The position numbers and the translations under genes are program-made. Below, piece after piece: positions 1-11,752 of a stretch of DNA of 64,000 bases. Each line of letters opens with the position of its first letter. Positions within the stretch are counted from its first letter, which is position 1. Location of the stretch: contig NC_079514.1 in assembly GCF_000801105.2 (NCBI RefSeq), forward strand, positions 4,340,001 through 4,404,000. The letters are read 5' to 3'. Source of the DNA: Raphanus sativus. Lineage: Eukaryota; Streptophyta; Magnoliopsida; Brassicales; Brassicaceae. The notes under the pieces were generated by a model that was given only the letters and a program-made list of their open reading frames with translations, was not told the DNA's origin and searched no databases.

Positions 1-180
1 TCTAGCCATTGCAAATGTTTCATAGTTGGCAAGTATTAAACAGAACAATGTCCAGGCAATTCAGTAAATACGAAAAGTGTATAAATTTGGTTCTAGCCAT
101 TGCCAATGTTTCATAGTTGGCAAATATTAAATAGAAAAAGGTCCAGGCAATTCAGTAAATATGAAAAGTGTATAAATCTT
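1..180. repeat. Two-unit tandem repeat, about 92 bp
   Basis: Two diverged units each start with TTCTAGCCATTGC(A/C)AATG and end near GTGTATAAAT. The same pair occurs in copy 2 at about 40,942-41,120, so it predates the split of the two copies. No coding potential is seen. Confidence 0.8.
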
Positions 181-473
181 TTGTGAATGCCAAGTCATGA
201 TTATTATTGTATATATAGAAACTATAAGGAACACAACGGTTATTATTTTTTTTAGCAAAAGGTATGTGGTATCTAATGAATAGTAAAAGTTTTGCATTAT
301 TATGAATAGCAGAAAATATAGGAATACCTCCTGGTAATCTAGAAATATCAAAAGTTAGGTACGCTGAAAAAATATCAAAACTTACGGGTTGTTTTGTGTG
401 TATGTGAGTAGGACAAGTATAAGCACACTATATAAACAAGTTTCAGAACTGTTTGTAAATAAGAAAGGCATTA

Positions 474-714
474 AGACATCTCCAAAATGGAGTAAAAATA
501 AATATAAAGTAACAAATGCTCCAACTCAATTATATATTTTATTTCATTTTGAAGTTTATGATTTTGTAATGGAGTAGTCTACTTTTTGTTTGTTCATGAT
601 TCTATAATGAAGTGAAAAATTAACGAAATAGAGTTTGAAATTTTTTACTTTATATTCATTTTTATTTAATTTTAGAGAAAAAATGAAGTTTTACACTAGA
701 GTCTAGAGATGTTT
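474..714. mobile_element. PIF/Harbinger (Tourist-like) MITE, copy 1 only
   Basis: A 241 bp insertion flanked by TTA at 471-473 and 715-717. The ends are imperfect inverted repeats (AGACATCTCC on the left, GAGATGTTTT on the right). The matching site in copy 2 (near 42,283) has a single TTA and no insert, so it serves as an empty site. A TTA target duplication is typical of PIF/Harbinger MITEs. It has no coding capacity. Confidence 0.78.
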
Positions 715-717
715 TTA

Positions 718-2618
718 GGCAGTTAAACAAGAAATTATTTCAGATTTAGATAGAAAACGATCCGAAGTACTTAGGTAATCGCAAAAGTTTCAGATGCTTC
801 GTAAATAGAAAAAAATATCTGAGGCCCTTTGGTAAATAATTCAAATTCTGGGCACATTTTCTAAAAGCAGAAGTTGCTATATTTTGATTTTTCTTTTCTT
901 TTCTTTCGGGTAGCAAAATATCTCTGAGCACTTCCGTGAGTGGTAAACGCCTTGATGACAGCTAAAGACTAGTGTCGCTGCATGCTACTACTTATATCGT
1001 TCGATTTTAACAAATAGACAATTAACCCAATATACATGAACCAGATAAACAAACGTGGGTTCACACATCACGTCAAATCCATAACCCAAACCTTTTCTTT
1101 AAAGGAAAATAAAAACTCTAAGACATCGTCATGAACCAACTACTCATGTATTTGGTGAGACTTCAGATTCTACGGCAAGAATCTGATAGTGAGAGAATTT
1201 TATAATTAAGAAATTTATAATCTGATAGTCCACCTTGTTGGCTACTCATGTTCATCGGCATTGCTAAATCTGTTTTAATTATGAAATTTAAGACTATGAC
1301 ATAATTGCGGCTAAATAGTAGAATATATTCTCGACGCTAACAGATCGTATGAACAAAAATCATAAAACCACCCAGAAATTTAAAACAAAAACTCAAAAGA
1401 AAACTATTGAGAAGTTTCTGAGACACCTAAAAATAATAAAAGTTTAAAAGCTGTGGATATTATTATTAACAACAGAAATTGGGAATCTATGTGAATAGAG
1501 AAAAAGTTTAGGCTTTGAATGGTAACATCGGTTTAAACAATGCGGAACAAACAAATTGAATATTACGATACGATTTAACTGTGATTTGTATAGAAAAATG
1601 CTTACTGTGACATAGTTGTAGTTTGTCTAAAATAAATGGCTTAAACATTTTTGCCTACTTTCTCATCTCTCTCAATCTCATGAATTCATATTGAGACCAG
1701 AAGTCTACGATAATCTTCATGCTAAAAATTGAAACCAAAATCCATTTTCTAGCTGAAATCTAAACAAACCAGTGGTGATTTATATCGTCCATTAGAAGAC
1801 CGAAACAAGATGTTGATTTATTACCATATTGCGGAGATAGAAGCTCTGAACTTGCAGAGACGAGATCTCTGCTCTTGGAACCTTTGCTTGAACTTTCCTC
1901 TTTCTATTGTTCGGATGAGAATTCTTCGGCACGACTGTGCAATTAAGTATCATTGACTTGGTTAATTTTTACCTAACCAACGGAATATGACATTTATAGT
2001 GAATAGTGCAACTCTGAAATACATATAATATATTTATATTTTACAAAGTATAAACCAGTGATACTAATATAATGTTCTAAATATAAATAGTTTTAGCTGC
2101 TTTTTGTAGATAACAAAAGAAATAGGAATTTAAATAAATAAAAAGTTCAAATACTTCTGCAAATAGCAGAATACGCTCTGATGTACTTTGGTAATAGAAA
2201 AAGACTCTGGTACTTCATACCACAGCAAATCTCCGAGACCCCTTGGGGAAATAATAAAAAAAATTGGGACATTTTCAAATAGCAAAAGTTGCAGATATTT
2301 TGTTTGTTTTTTAGATATTTTGTTTTTGAATAGCAAAAGATCTCGTTGCATTTCCGTGAGGGGTAAAAGTTTTAATAACCAGATAAACAAAACGTGGGTT
2401 CACATCTCACATCAAATCAATAACCCAAACCCTTATTTGGAGTAATTACAAAACAAGTTTTTTTTTTAAGATTAACAAAACAAGTTAGCAGGAAAATAAA
2501 AACTTTATACGTCATGGAATCAATTGCTCAGATATTTTTTTAAGATTCTATGAGAAGTGCTTTCTCCTAATTAAGAAAAAAAAACCCATAAATAAATTAG
2601 ATTAGTGATTGAAGTCTA
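718..2618. other. Intergenic, no gene seen
   Basis: AT-rich sequence shared with copy 2 (about 42,290-44,055). Short frames are not conserved between the copies. Copy 1 has about 130 bp (1,257-1,390) that copy 2 lacks; no target duplication marks it, so it looks like a deletion in copy 2 rather than a transposon. Confidence 0.7.
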
Positions 2619-2621
2619 TTA

Positions 2622-2894
2622 GGCCATCCACAACGGTGGTATCAATGACACGATAACATATGTAAGTGTTTAATATTATTTTATTACTTTTACTTTTTTC
2701 AGTTAAAAAAAAAAGCGGACTAATCGCGGATCTCCACGCGGCGATGGGACCCACGCACAATGACGAACTTGGCAAAGAATTGATCCTTATTTACGGTTTG
2801 GAAGACACATTTATAACACATGATCCTAAATTGTTTGGTCCCCACATATTATAAAATTATTTTTTTGGTAAGGATTTTATGGTTGTAGCTGCTC
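2622..2894. mobile_element. PIF/Harbinger-like MITE, copy 1 only
   Basis: A 273 bp insertion flanked by TTA (2,619-2,621 and 2,895-2,897). Its ends are related inverted repeats, GGCCATCCACAACGG and the complement of GGTTGTAGCTGCTC. Copy 2 near 44,057-44,060 has one TTA and no insert. The 62-codon frame inside is incidental. Confidence 0.75.
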
Positions 2895-2897
2895 TTA

Positions 2898-4315
2898 GGG
2901 TGACAAGCTTTATGTACTTATACATGGTAGATCAGTAGTTCAGTACAAACGCAAATTGTACATATTTGATCATCTTTTGAATAAAAAATCAGCTTTATCA
3001 CTTCTTTGCATATAGAGAATGTTATTTTTGCCTTTACATGTTCTGACGTTCATAGCCATTCTTGAATTCTTCTCGCAGTCGGTTGCCAGAAGAAGATCCA
3101 CCATTCTTTTATTTTTAGCTCCTTGGTACCTCCGTTTGAGCAAGACTTCTTTCTTTGATCTTCACCAGATGCTTTTGTTGCAGCCAAATCTTCATATTAT
3201 TTTGGAGCCGGTGCTCATCGCCGGGAAGTTGCACTCCCCAAAACATTTTAAAATATAGTATATTGGAAAAGTTTGAGATGATCTTTTCTCAAAAAAAAAA
3301 AAGGTTTGAGATGATCCTCACACCTTTATATTGACATTTGACGAGTGTCAACGCGAATGACATTAAAAAATTATTTGTCACTAGAAGTTCCCAAAGTAGA
3401 GTATACAACCGAAACAACTTTTTTTAGCAAACCGCAAATTTAATAGAAACCCAAACGGTTATTCCGAAACAAGAAAGATGGGTCCTACAATGGAGCTCGT
3501 AGGCCCGTCAAAATATCCCAAACCGTGGATCAACAGTGTAAAACGTTATCCCTACCACTGGTCCCCTACGTGGTTCGATTGTCGAGTACTCAAGTTCCGT
3601 ACAATGATAACATTAACATGTGTCACGTCACTTTCAAGCTTTACTTTCCTCTTTTAAGGAAAACATATTATTTGTGTAATTTATTCTCATCACCACTAGT
3701 TTCCCCCTTCTATTTGTGTCGTCTTATTTTTCTCCGAAGCTGTCAATAGTAACGTGAGATAGCTGAAACTGACTCGCAACGAGAGATACGTTTTTTTGTC
3801 AGCGAATATAGGTTAGGAAGATACTCTACTTGGATATTATTTTGATTGGGGTTGATAATGAAATTTAAAATAGTAATCATGTGGATTGACTTCCTTAAAT
3901 CCTCCCGGCCCGACTATCAAAATTCCACACTCAACCCTTCAACTTTTACTATCATCACTATTTACTAAATTCTACAATTTTTATAAGTTATCAACAAAAT
4001 CCATTTCAATATGGATCAATTCAACAGTTTCAATAAAATCTGTTTAATTCTGGTTCTCTCCATTGTCACAATATCTCTTCGTCTCTAGTGTCAAGAGTTG
4101 CTTTTGTTATACCATATGATATGACTGTTATTGGCATTCTTGAAATGTTAATATATGTTTATTCATACAAGTGTTACTTTAAAAGTTGTCTATAAATGTT
4201 TTTCAAAGATTTTTTTGGGTGGTTTGAAGAAGGTAAAGAAGCTGCACGGCGAAGTGAGCATGAATGAACATAGGATTATGTTATTATATTATGACTGAGA
4301 ATCATTATTCAAAAA
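2898..4315. other. Intergenic upstream of the tRNA-Lys, no gene seen
   Basis: Shared with copy 2 (about 44,060-45,176, then 48,899-49,120). The short frames shift between copies through small indels, which argues against a protein gene. In copy 2 a Helitron interrupts this stretch at the point matching about 4,114. Confidence 0.7.
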
Positions 4316-4388
4316 GCCCGTCTAGCTCAGTTTGTAGAGCGCAAGGCTTTTAACCTTGTGGTCGTGGGTTCGAGCCCCACGGTGGGCG
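4316..4388 (+). tRNA. tRNA-Lys-like gene, anticodon changed to TTT (copy 1)
   Basis: A 73-base cloverleaf. The acceptor stem GCCCGTC pairs with GGTGGGC, the anticodon arm is CAAGG-CTTTTAA-CCTTG and the T arm is GTGGG-TTCGAGC-CCCAC; no intron. Plant tRNA-Lys(CTT) normally has the anticodon loop CTCTTAA; here it is CTTTTAA, giving UUU, still lysine. The D loop reads CAGTTTGTAG where copy 2 has CAGTTGGTAG, so one G of the conserved GG pair that contacts the T loop is lost. That also weakens the A box. The B box GGTTCGAGCCC is intact and a T-run follows at about 4,402. Probably a weakened gene or young pseudogene. Confidence 0.85.
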
Positions 4389-5471
4389 CATAAGATTATC
4401 TTTTCATTTTTTCTTTTAATTCTTGAATTTAATATAATGGGCTTTCTGTTGCTGGGCTTAGTCCGTTTTCTCACATCCGACTGCGCTCCTTTTAACTAAA
4501 CACAGTCTCACTTGACTCTACAAAATTAGTCTTATTTCGCATGATGAACATCAAACTGAGCATAATTTGACGAGGTATATGGACAATAGCAGAGAAGTTT
4601 AAAGAGCATCTGAAGTGGTAGTATACAAGATGGAAAAGCCAACACAGTACGGGTACAAACTTTTTGAATATTAGACACAATTTTTTTTACAATATGCTTT
4701 TTTATGTATTTTGTCCTCAAAAAAAAATAGAACTGTTTTTAAGAAAATATCATCAAAAGTTGATTAAATAATCCAATTTTATAAACATCGTAACTCGTAA
4801 GAAACAGTAAAAAGGAATTTTATGGTGAAATATAGTTCTCTTTGTATATATAGATTTACTCTTGCAAAAAAAAAAAAACTTATCGGCATTTATCAATCAG
4901 AAGCTTCAAAATTACTTATTCCTTTTTTTTTTTTTTTGCCTCTGTCAACGTGGGGATAATCGAAGCAGCATCCGCTCAACATTAGAAAAAAGTTTTTTTT
5001 TTTTTTTTAATTTGAGAGTTATTGCATCATATGAGCTAAAATCATCACTAGTTGACTTAGGGTTTGTGCCTCTTGCATAAAGAGTACTAAGGAGAGTTTG
5101 ACGTAAGAGGGAGATTAAAGATCATCGAGGATCTAGTTTACGACTCTTTCATCCTTGTCTCTTTTCACCAATCTTATTGTTCTTTCCCCTTATACATTTG
5201 ATTTCTTTTTCTTGTATAAAATTATTCCTTTGTTCATATTACAGATTTTCTTGGTTCGCTTGTTTAATTAGTTCTCCACAGGTTTCTGTTCTTTAAAGGG
5301 AATCTTGTCAAATTTATAGAAAAGGGTTCTTGTGAGGTTTCTTGATTTTCTCATATTTTCCAGCATTTTTTGGAGTTTATTTCACCTTGACTTGGTTCTC
5401 AGCTGATCTTCTCTTTTAGATCTCCTTCCTATTCTCAAGAAATCATTTCTTGATTTTGAATTCAGATCCAA
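4389..5471 (+). promoter_or_regulatory. Upstream region and probable 5' leader of the MADS gene
   Basis: Non-coding and closely matched in copy 2 (49,195-50,474), apart from a Stowaway insertion there at 49,615. The last roughly 350 bases are pyrimidine-rich and lead into a probable leader intron at 5,472-5,567 (AA|GTGAGT to TTGGCAG|GAAG), four bases before the ATG. Leader introns are common in SOC1-clade MADS genes. The transcription start cannot be placed from sequence alone. Confidence 0.5.
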
Positions 5472-5571
5472 GTGAGTCCATATTCTTTCTAAAAGAAACT
5501 TATTCTTCACTTTCTAAAAAAATGTTCATTAGATTTAGGGTTTATTCGGATTAATTAATCTTGGCAGGAAG

Positions 5572-7792
5572 ATGGTGAGAGGAAAAATCGAGATCAAAAG
5601 GATCGAGAACGTGACAAGCAGACAAGTCACATTCTCCAAGCGTAGGAAAGGTCTCTTGAAGAAGGCTCACGAGCTTTCAGTTCTATGCGATGCTCAAGTC
5701 GGGGCCATTGTCTTTTCTCAGAAAGGAAGATTATATGAATTCGCTAGCTCCGAGTAAGTATCCATCCTTTATTCAAACATTAATCCAATAATCATCGTTT
5801 ATGATGTTTAGCTTTTGCCTACTTCGGTGTATATTGTGTGTTTCTGTAGTCAGTAATGGTATTTCTCTATGTTCTTTTTCTTTAGTCATAAGTACTTCTT
5901 TTTGAAGTACCATGGATTAATCTTGTTTAATGAATTAACACCTAATCAAATTGATTGATTACATTAAATGTGTACGTTTCCTTACATCAAGTTCTTCAAG
6001 AACGAGCAAGTGATTTAGGGTTTTCCCAAAAAGGCGTTCTTGAATTCTGAACCTAGTATACCTTGGAACTTCTGCTGAAACCACTTGACACATTGTAATT
6101 ATAAAAGAATCTCATGATAAACTGGTCATGCCATAGAAAGATATGCATTAAAAGTACAATTCTGCGGTTTTAAGAATAGGAAACGACTATGTATGAGACA
6201 ATATATCGTGTGGCTTTGTGCCATAGTCTCAACTCTTAAACTTTAGTCATATAGGTATAGTTTTAAGGACTCTTGAGTGTGTTGATCTTTTAGAGGTAAA
6301 TGAATTTCTTACACCAAATCCAAACTAACTGAAAGATCTTAAATTGTGATATGATGCCCCAGCGACCTAGTGTATAATAATGATTATCAAACCAGAACAT
6401 TGATCATTAACTATGCCAAACCATGTAGTATATTATTGTAGCCTTTTGGTTAACTCTACTACTACTAATGATCTTCGTCCCCTCTATTAGCAATTGCCAA
6501 TAACGACATTTGAGGTAGCTTAGATAAGCAAACGAAAATTTTGTAATAAATGCTCGTTTCATTTTTAGTTTCGAGTTTACTAATTGATTTGACCATTTAA
6601 AGGAAAAGAAAAATGTTAGGACAAATATGTCTCTAAAACGTGTATTTAATTTAATTGGACAGATGAATTGAGACATGACGAACATTCACATTAGAACATG
6701 TCTCTAAACACATGAATTTTGCATGTGTAAATTCTCTTGTCGATCATGATAATGTTTTCGGGATTAATTATATATGCTAATAAATAATAGCGAAGAGGTT
6801 CTTGCAAAATCTATATAGCATGCAGAAGATGATGGAGAGATATGAGATACATAGGAGAGAGTATTTTGGGGCAGAGAGACTACAGAAACAGCAAGTTGTG
6901 CAGGAGCTCAAGAACGAAATGGCGAAAACGTTAGACCAGATTGAGCTTCTTCAACTACATTGCCGGTAAGTTTCTGATCTTTAAATATATATATAATGTA
7001 TTTCATATGTATTATTCTTTTTTTTTTTTGATAAAGTTACATATGCAATACGTGATTGTATACTCACTCCGATAACATCTTAAGGAAACTGATGGGGCAA
7101 GATTTGGATTCGTGTTCATTGGAGGAACTCAAGGAGATAACTATCAAACTTGAGAAAAGCCTTACTATTGTAAGATCAAGAAAGGTATGATTCTCAGGAT
7201 TACAATTTTTTATATATCTTGCCAATAATGTGTTGAACAAAAATTAGAGACGTTGAAATTGAAATCATGAGCTTATTCTGTATTCTATGATTTTAGCAGG
7301 CTAAGTTAAATGAAGATACAGTAAAGAAACTAAAAGCAAAGGTATTGTTACTAATTGGTTCAATTGTATCTTAATCAACTGGTTCTTGTTTTCATTTTTA
7401 TCCAGACATGTTTCTTTCTAGTTCTTCTTGTGAATAAATAGGCTACTTTACTCAATTAGATTTCAGGAGAGAAAGAGGTCTTGAACGAGACAAGTAGTCT
7501 ACGACAAATGGTAAACACAAACATACACACAATCCAAGGATACGCATTACTTCATTAATGCACAAGCATAAACTTTAAATTCGGACCTTACTTTTCCTCT
7601 GAAATATTGAATTTCTTCTTCCATGGAATTTAGGAACATATGTTATCATTTCAGTTTGAAGAACCGACCTTGTGGATGCACTCTAGGAGCCTAGAGAATG
7701 AAAAGAGTGGACCATCATGTGGTTATGGAAACATGAACATATTGGATGTAGAAACTGAGTTGTCCATAGGATTGCCTAAAAGTCGTGAGTGA
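5572..7792 (+). CDS. MIKC MADS-box transcription factor, AGL71/AGL72-like (copy 1)
   Basis: Coding exons by GT-AG and reading phase: 5572-5753, 6819-6965, 7085-7184, 7300-7341, 7460-7510, 7655-7792; 219 residues. The MADS domain (about 1-60) starts [20 protein letters not shown]. The I region and K box (about 62-157) contain heptads and a [12 protein letters not shown] core. The C terminus carries the SOC1-clade motif [11 protein letters not shown]. The family binds CArG boxes as dimers in the nucleus; AGL71 and AGL72 promote flowering with SOC1 in Arabidopsis. Residue 44 is Gly in DAQVGAI, where copy 2 and most relatives have Ala. Exon 4 has a tandem NAG acceptor (TTTTAGCAG), allowing one extra Gln. 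Orthology to AGL71 rather than AGL72 is not resolved. Confidence 0.9.
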
Positions 7793-10700
7793 GAGTGAGA
7801 AGAGTGCACCTTTTGGAAAGTCTAGTGTAGTGATCTATTCGTGTCTTAATCAACTTGTTCTTGTTTTCATATTATCCGGACATGTATATTTCAAATTCTG
7901 GATGTTGAATCGATTCCGTGTGCATAAATTCAAGAATAAGTTAGTGTATAAGTTCTCTACTATATTTCGTTCTTTCTTTTTATCCTTTGTTTTTCTTACT
8001 TGGCGGAAAATTTGAATCTTTTGTTATATTATAAAGTTATACTATATATATTATTTTGCGTTGATTTTTAATATTATTAATGATATCAATAGCTGTAGAA
8101 AAACAGATAACAATGCTTTTGTGCGGAAGTCCTGCATTTTCTTTTAGATTTTTTAACTTTACAAATTCAAAGAAGATAAGGTAGTAACCTTTGTTTCATG
8201 GGAACAGTAATAGCCCAATAGGTAGTTGCAAACATGGCCACATGTTCCAAACTTTTTTGTATGCGTAAAAGAATCGCAGAGCTTCAGTGTCTTTGAATTT
8301 ACTAGGACTTGTCAATGTTTAGTTGTTTACTATTCTTGCTCAAGAGTCCAGTCTCAACTTCTCGTTTTTTTTGTTCATTGGCTCAACTTTGCTCTTAGCT
8401 ATGTCTTTTTACTATTGTATTTTTATTTTATACATACTTTTTCATTATAATCAAAGAATTCCATGATGCCAAATCTCATACTAATCTCCGTAATCTAATG
8501 AAGTATGGAACAATGGTCTAGGTAGACTCATACATTAACTCGATATCAATTTAGGTAACCATCACTTGGTTACATTATAATTTGAAAAAGTCTTTGCACA
8601 CACTTCATATTAAAATACTACCATATTGAGACGCTAATATAGATAGATTTTGTATGAGATTAGTTGATATAAATGAGTATGCCTTGGCTTTTGTGGCATA
8701 TATTACATCATTCTTGGTGACTAAAAGATTTTTCTCATGCTCTCGTTTGTCGTTCTAATAATATTTTATGGCATAAACCCATACTTAAACAGCGAGGACC
8801 TCCTTTCAGCCTCATTAATTGAGGATGGAGTAATGTCCTTTTCTAGGAAAAGAAAAACAGATCTATTTGAAAACATATATGACCCCCATTTTCTAGTGTG
8901 ATTAAGTAAGAGACCAATCTTTCTTTTCTCCACCTAATAATGTCAGAGACAAGAAATCAAAAGTATGAACAAGTTATAGTGGATCAAGAAGAGGATTTTA
9001 ATTGGAACTACTATTTGCGACAAAAACACATGTCTAATCGTGTCCTTTATAGTTCAGGCATTGTTGGGTCCTTCAGTATCCTACTCATCTCTTTCTCTCC
9101 CTCTATCTCCCGTAGCAATTAAGGAGATAACACTTAGCACATTAAACACACGGACACACAAACATTTGGTCGTCCCCACCTTTGTAGCAGCCCTTCTTTT
9201 AGTTGTTAGTACTTCTTTGCCCCCGGTTTAGCTCAAATGTATATTAGAAACTATATAGTAAAAGATGGCTCTAGTTTATCAAAGGGAAATGGGAAATGGA
9301 CCCTAGCATTTGCACCTTGAGCCGATCAGATCGACCATGCTCTTCTCTCTTCTCTAATTCATCAGTTTCTTCTCTTGCAAACCCATGAGCGAGCTCCTTC
9401 GCTTAGCCATGACGATCCAAACTCAGATAGTTAAACTAGAATTACTTGTAATCAAATAATAAAGTTACTATGTGTAGAAGCTAAAAAGGAAATGAGTCTT
9501 TATTTAATCATCTTAACCTACTTTTGCTTATCTCTCCTTGGCTATATCCGCATTTTTTTTCTTTTAAGTCATTAAGTTACTTGTCTCGTGTGATAATAGT
9601 AGGAAATATTGTAGGAAATGACAGATTATCGTGTCTTAAAAAAGAGGACAAGCTTTAGTGTAGAGCTTTGACTCGTTAAACTGTAGGGTCAATTTAGGTG
9701 GATGACAAATTGACAATTATACAAAACCAAAATCAAGTTAAACGACATCATAATAAAACAAAATTTTAAACATAAGGTACCGAACTCTAACCTTCAATTA
9801 ATAAGTAAGACTCTCAAAAAAATTATATATATGGCAGTGAAAAAGCATGTCTTATAACAGTTAAGTACGTAAAATCCTTTAAGTTCATTCGGGAAAGCAA
9901 AAAAAAGCACTTATTCTTTTTTTGCACTGTTGTTCGAAAAAAAGAAAAAGACACTCAATGGAAGTTTTTTGTTTGGTTCGTTGCAAGGAATGTAAAGTAA
10001 ACGTTGGCCTCCTTATTCTGTGAAACTTTCTTATCTTTGACTTTGAGTCCCCCATTTTGTTACTTTTCCGTCGTTTCTTTTTCCATTTAGGCATTTATAT
10101 TGTCACAACTTGTAAAAAAAGAAAGTTGGGATCTAATTATAGAATATGCATGGCCAATCCCCCACAAAAGATAGAAACAGTGATTTAACATGTAGCGAAT
10201 ATCTTTTTGCATTTCGTGACAAAAGAAAAGAATAGCTTTTTGCACTACATTTCTACAGCCAAGCAGACGCAAAATAACAATGTGGAACAAGCACTTCTCA
10301 TATACAGCTAAAGAACCTTGGGAAGCTCTTTTGTTCTGCCAACTATAAAAACAAACCCCCACAAGGATCCACAGGGTTTTGTACTTTTATAAGTATTATC
10401 GTATTTTATATTCATCACTCCAGTTCCCGATATACAGACTACACAATCTTGTATTTGTCTGAAAAATACTAGGGGGTCTAAATTATAATCAAGTCACTTT
10501 GATCTACTATGAGTTATACAACTTATACAGTTATATTACATATATTCAAGAGATCCGTTTAGCCTTATAAGTCGTTTCAAATGAATGTACAAAATTGAAG
10601 ATAAGTTTTATTTTACATACAAATATTATTTATCAAAAACTCTTTTTTTTAGCAACTCAAAAACTTACTCTAACTAATAAAAGAAACCGTACAAAGACGT

Positions 10701-11169
10701 TCCATTTGGCATGGTTGGTTCGGTTAGACATGTCCAGTTTAAAACCATGCCTATAATCCAGTATCCACGACGTTCATCGATAAATAGTCTTTACAAAATT
10801 TGTTTTTATGCATAGATATTAGAAGTATGGTTGGAAATAACTCGCATTCAAAGTTGGAATGTTACTATTTTATTTTTGTAACAATCTTTTTGGCCCAATA
10901 GTTTTGTACCAATATATTTGAGATGGAGCTCATTTTTTATCGTGAATATTGATAATATATTTAGACTATCTTCAATGTATTTTATTATTTTATTTCTCAA
11001 ACAAAAAATTTACAGGAGAAATTTTTTTGTTCCAATATATTCTTACAAAATGACAATTTTTAATTATAAAATAAAACAGAGGATTGATATTTTCTCTTTT
11101 ATCTATAGAAAAAAATCTATATTTTCGAAAAAATTAAACATGAGTCGAAGCAAATTTGTCTCAAAATAC
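7793..11169. other. 3' flank of MADS and upstream region of GA20ox, no gene seen
   Basis: About 3.4 kb kept nearly base for base in copy 2 (52,803-56,200), differing by simple-sequence indels. A 60-codon frame at 8,940-9,122 looks gene-like at first, but copy 2 has a stop at the matching place (near 53,996), so it is not a conserved protein. Poly-T and poly-A tracts vary between copies. No RNA gene is recognised. Confidence 0.65.
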
Positions 11170-11171
11170 TA

Positions 11172-11399
11172 CTCCCTCCGTTTCATATTAAGTGTCGTTG
11201 TAGAGATTTTTTTTCGTTGCAAAATAAGTGTCGTTTTCGAATTTCAATGCAGAATTTATTAATTTTATTCTGTATTTTATTTTTCTATTGGTCGAGATAC
11301 ATGGGTAATGATGTTTTTGTATGGAAAATATGCAAAATTTAATGATTTTTTAATCTGTGTGCACAACTGTAAAATGACACTTATTAGAAACAGAGGGAG
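11172..11399. mobile_element. Stowaway (Tc1/mariner) MITE, copy 1 only
   Basis: A 228 bp element flanked by TA on both sides, with ends CTCCCTCCGTTTC and its complement (GAAACAGAGGGAG). The matching site in copy 2 (near 56,207) reads ATACTATTATAAAA without an insert. A close relative in the opposite orientation sits in copy 2 at 49,615-49,843. It lies about 580 bp upstream of the GA20ox start codon. Confidence 0.9.
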
Positions 11400-11672
11400 T
11401 ATTATAAAAATTAATATAAGTGTGTTATTTGTGGAGTTCTCTATTAAACCGTGTTCGATTTCCAAGTGTTGCAAAATTCAATTCGCTCAATAAAATAAAT
11501 TATGTTGGAGTAGATAAATAAATTAAGACGATAACACATAAATATATATTTTTTAAAGTTTTGTTTTTTAAAATATCCCATTCTAGCCGTAGTCTTTAAT
11601 TGCAAAGAAACTTATTATTATAAAACAAAAATTAAAGCAGCGAGCCAACACTATACGACTTAAATGCTTGCT

Positions 11673-11679
11673 TATATAA
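11673..11679 (+). promoter_or_regulatory. Probable TATA box of GA20ox copy 1
   Basis: TATATAAA about 75-80 bp upstream of the ATG at 11,753, at the usual distance for a short plant leader. The identical motif is kept in copy 2 at about 57,845. Confidence 0.65.
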
Positions 11680-11752
11680 AGACTCCAACGACCCTTGGTT
11701 CCCGTATCGCCTAGCAAGACTCACTTACTCATCAACAAAAAGTTTATCAGAA

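Noticed and set aside
8940..9122. Small gene after the MADS gene (MSETRNQKYEQVIV)
   Set aside because: Copy 2 has an in-frame stop and no conserved product, and no splice or promoter signal was found.
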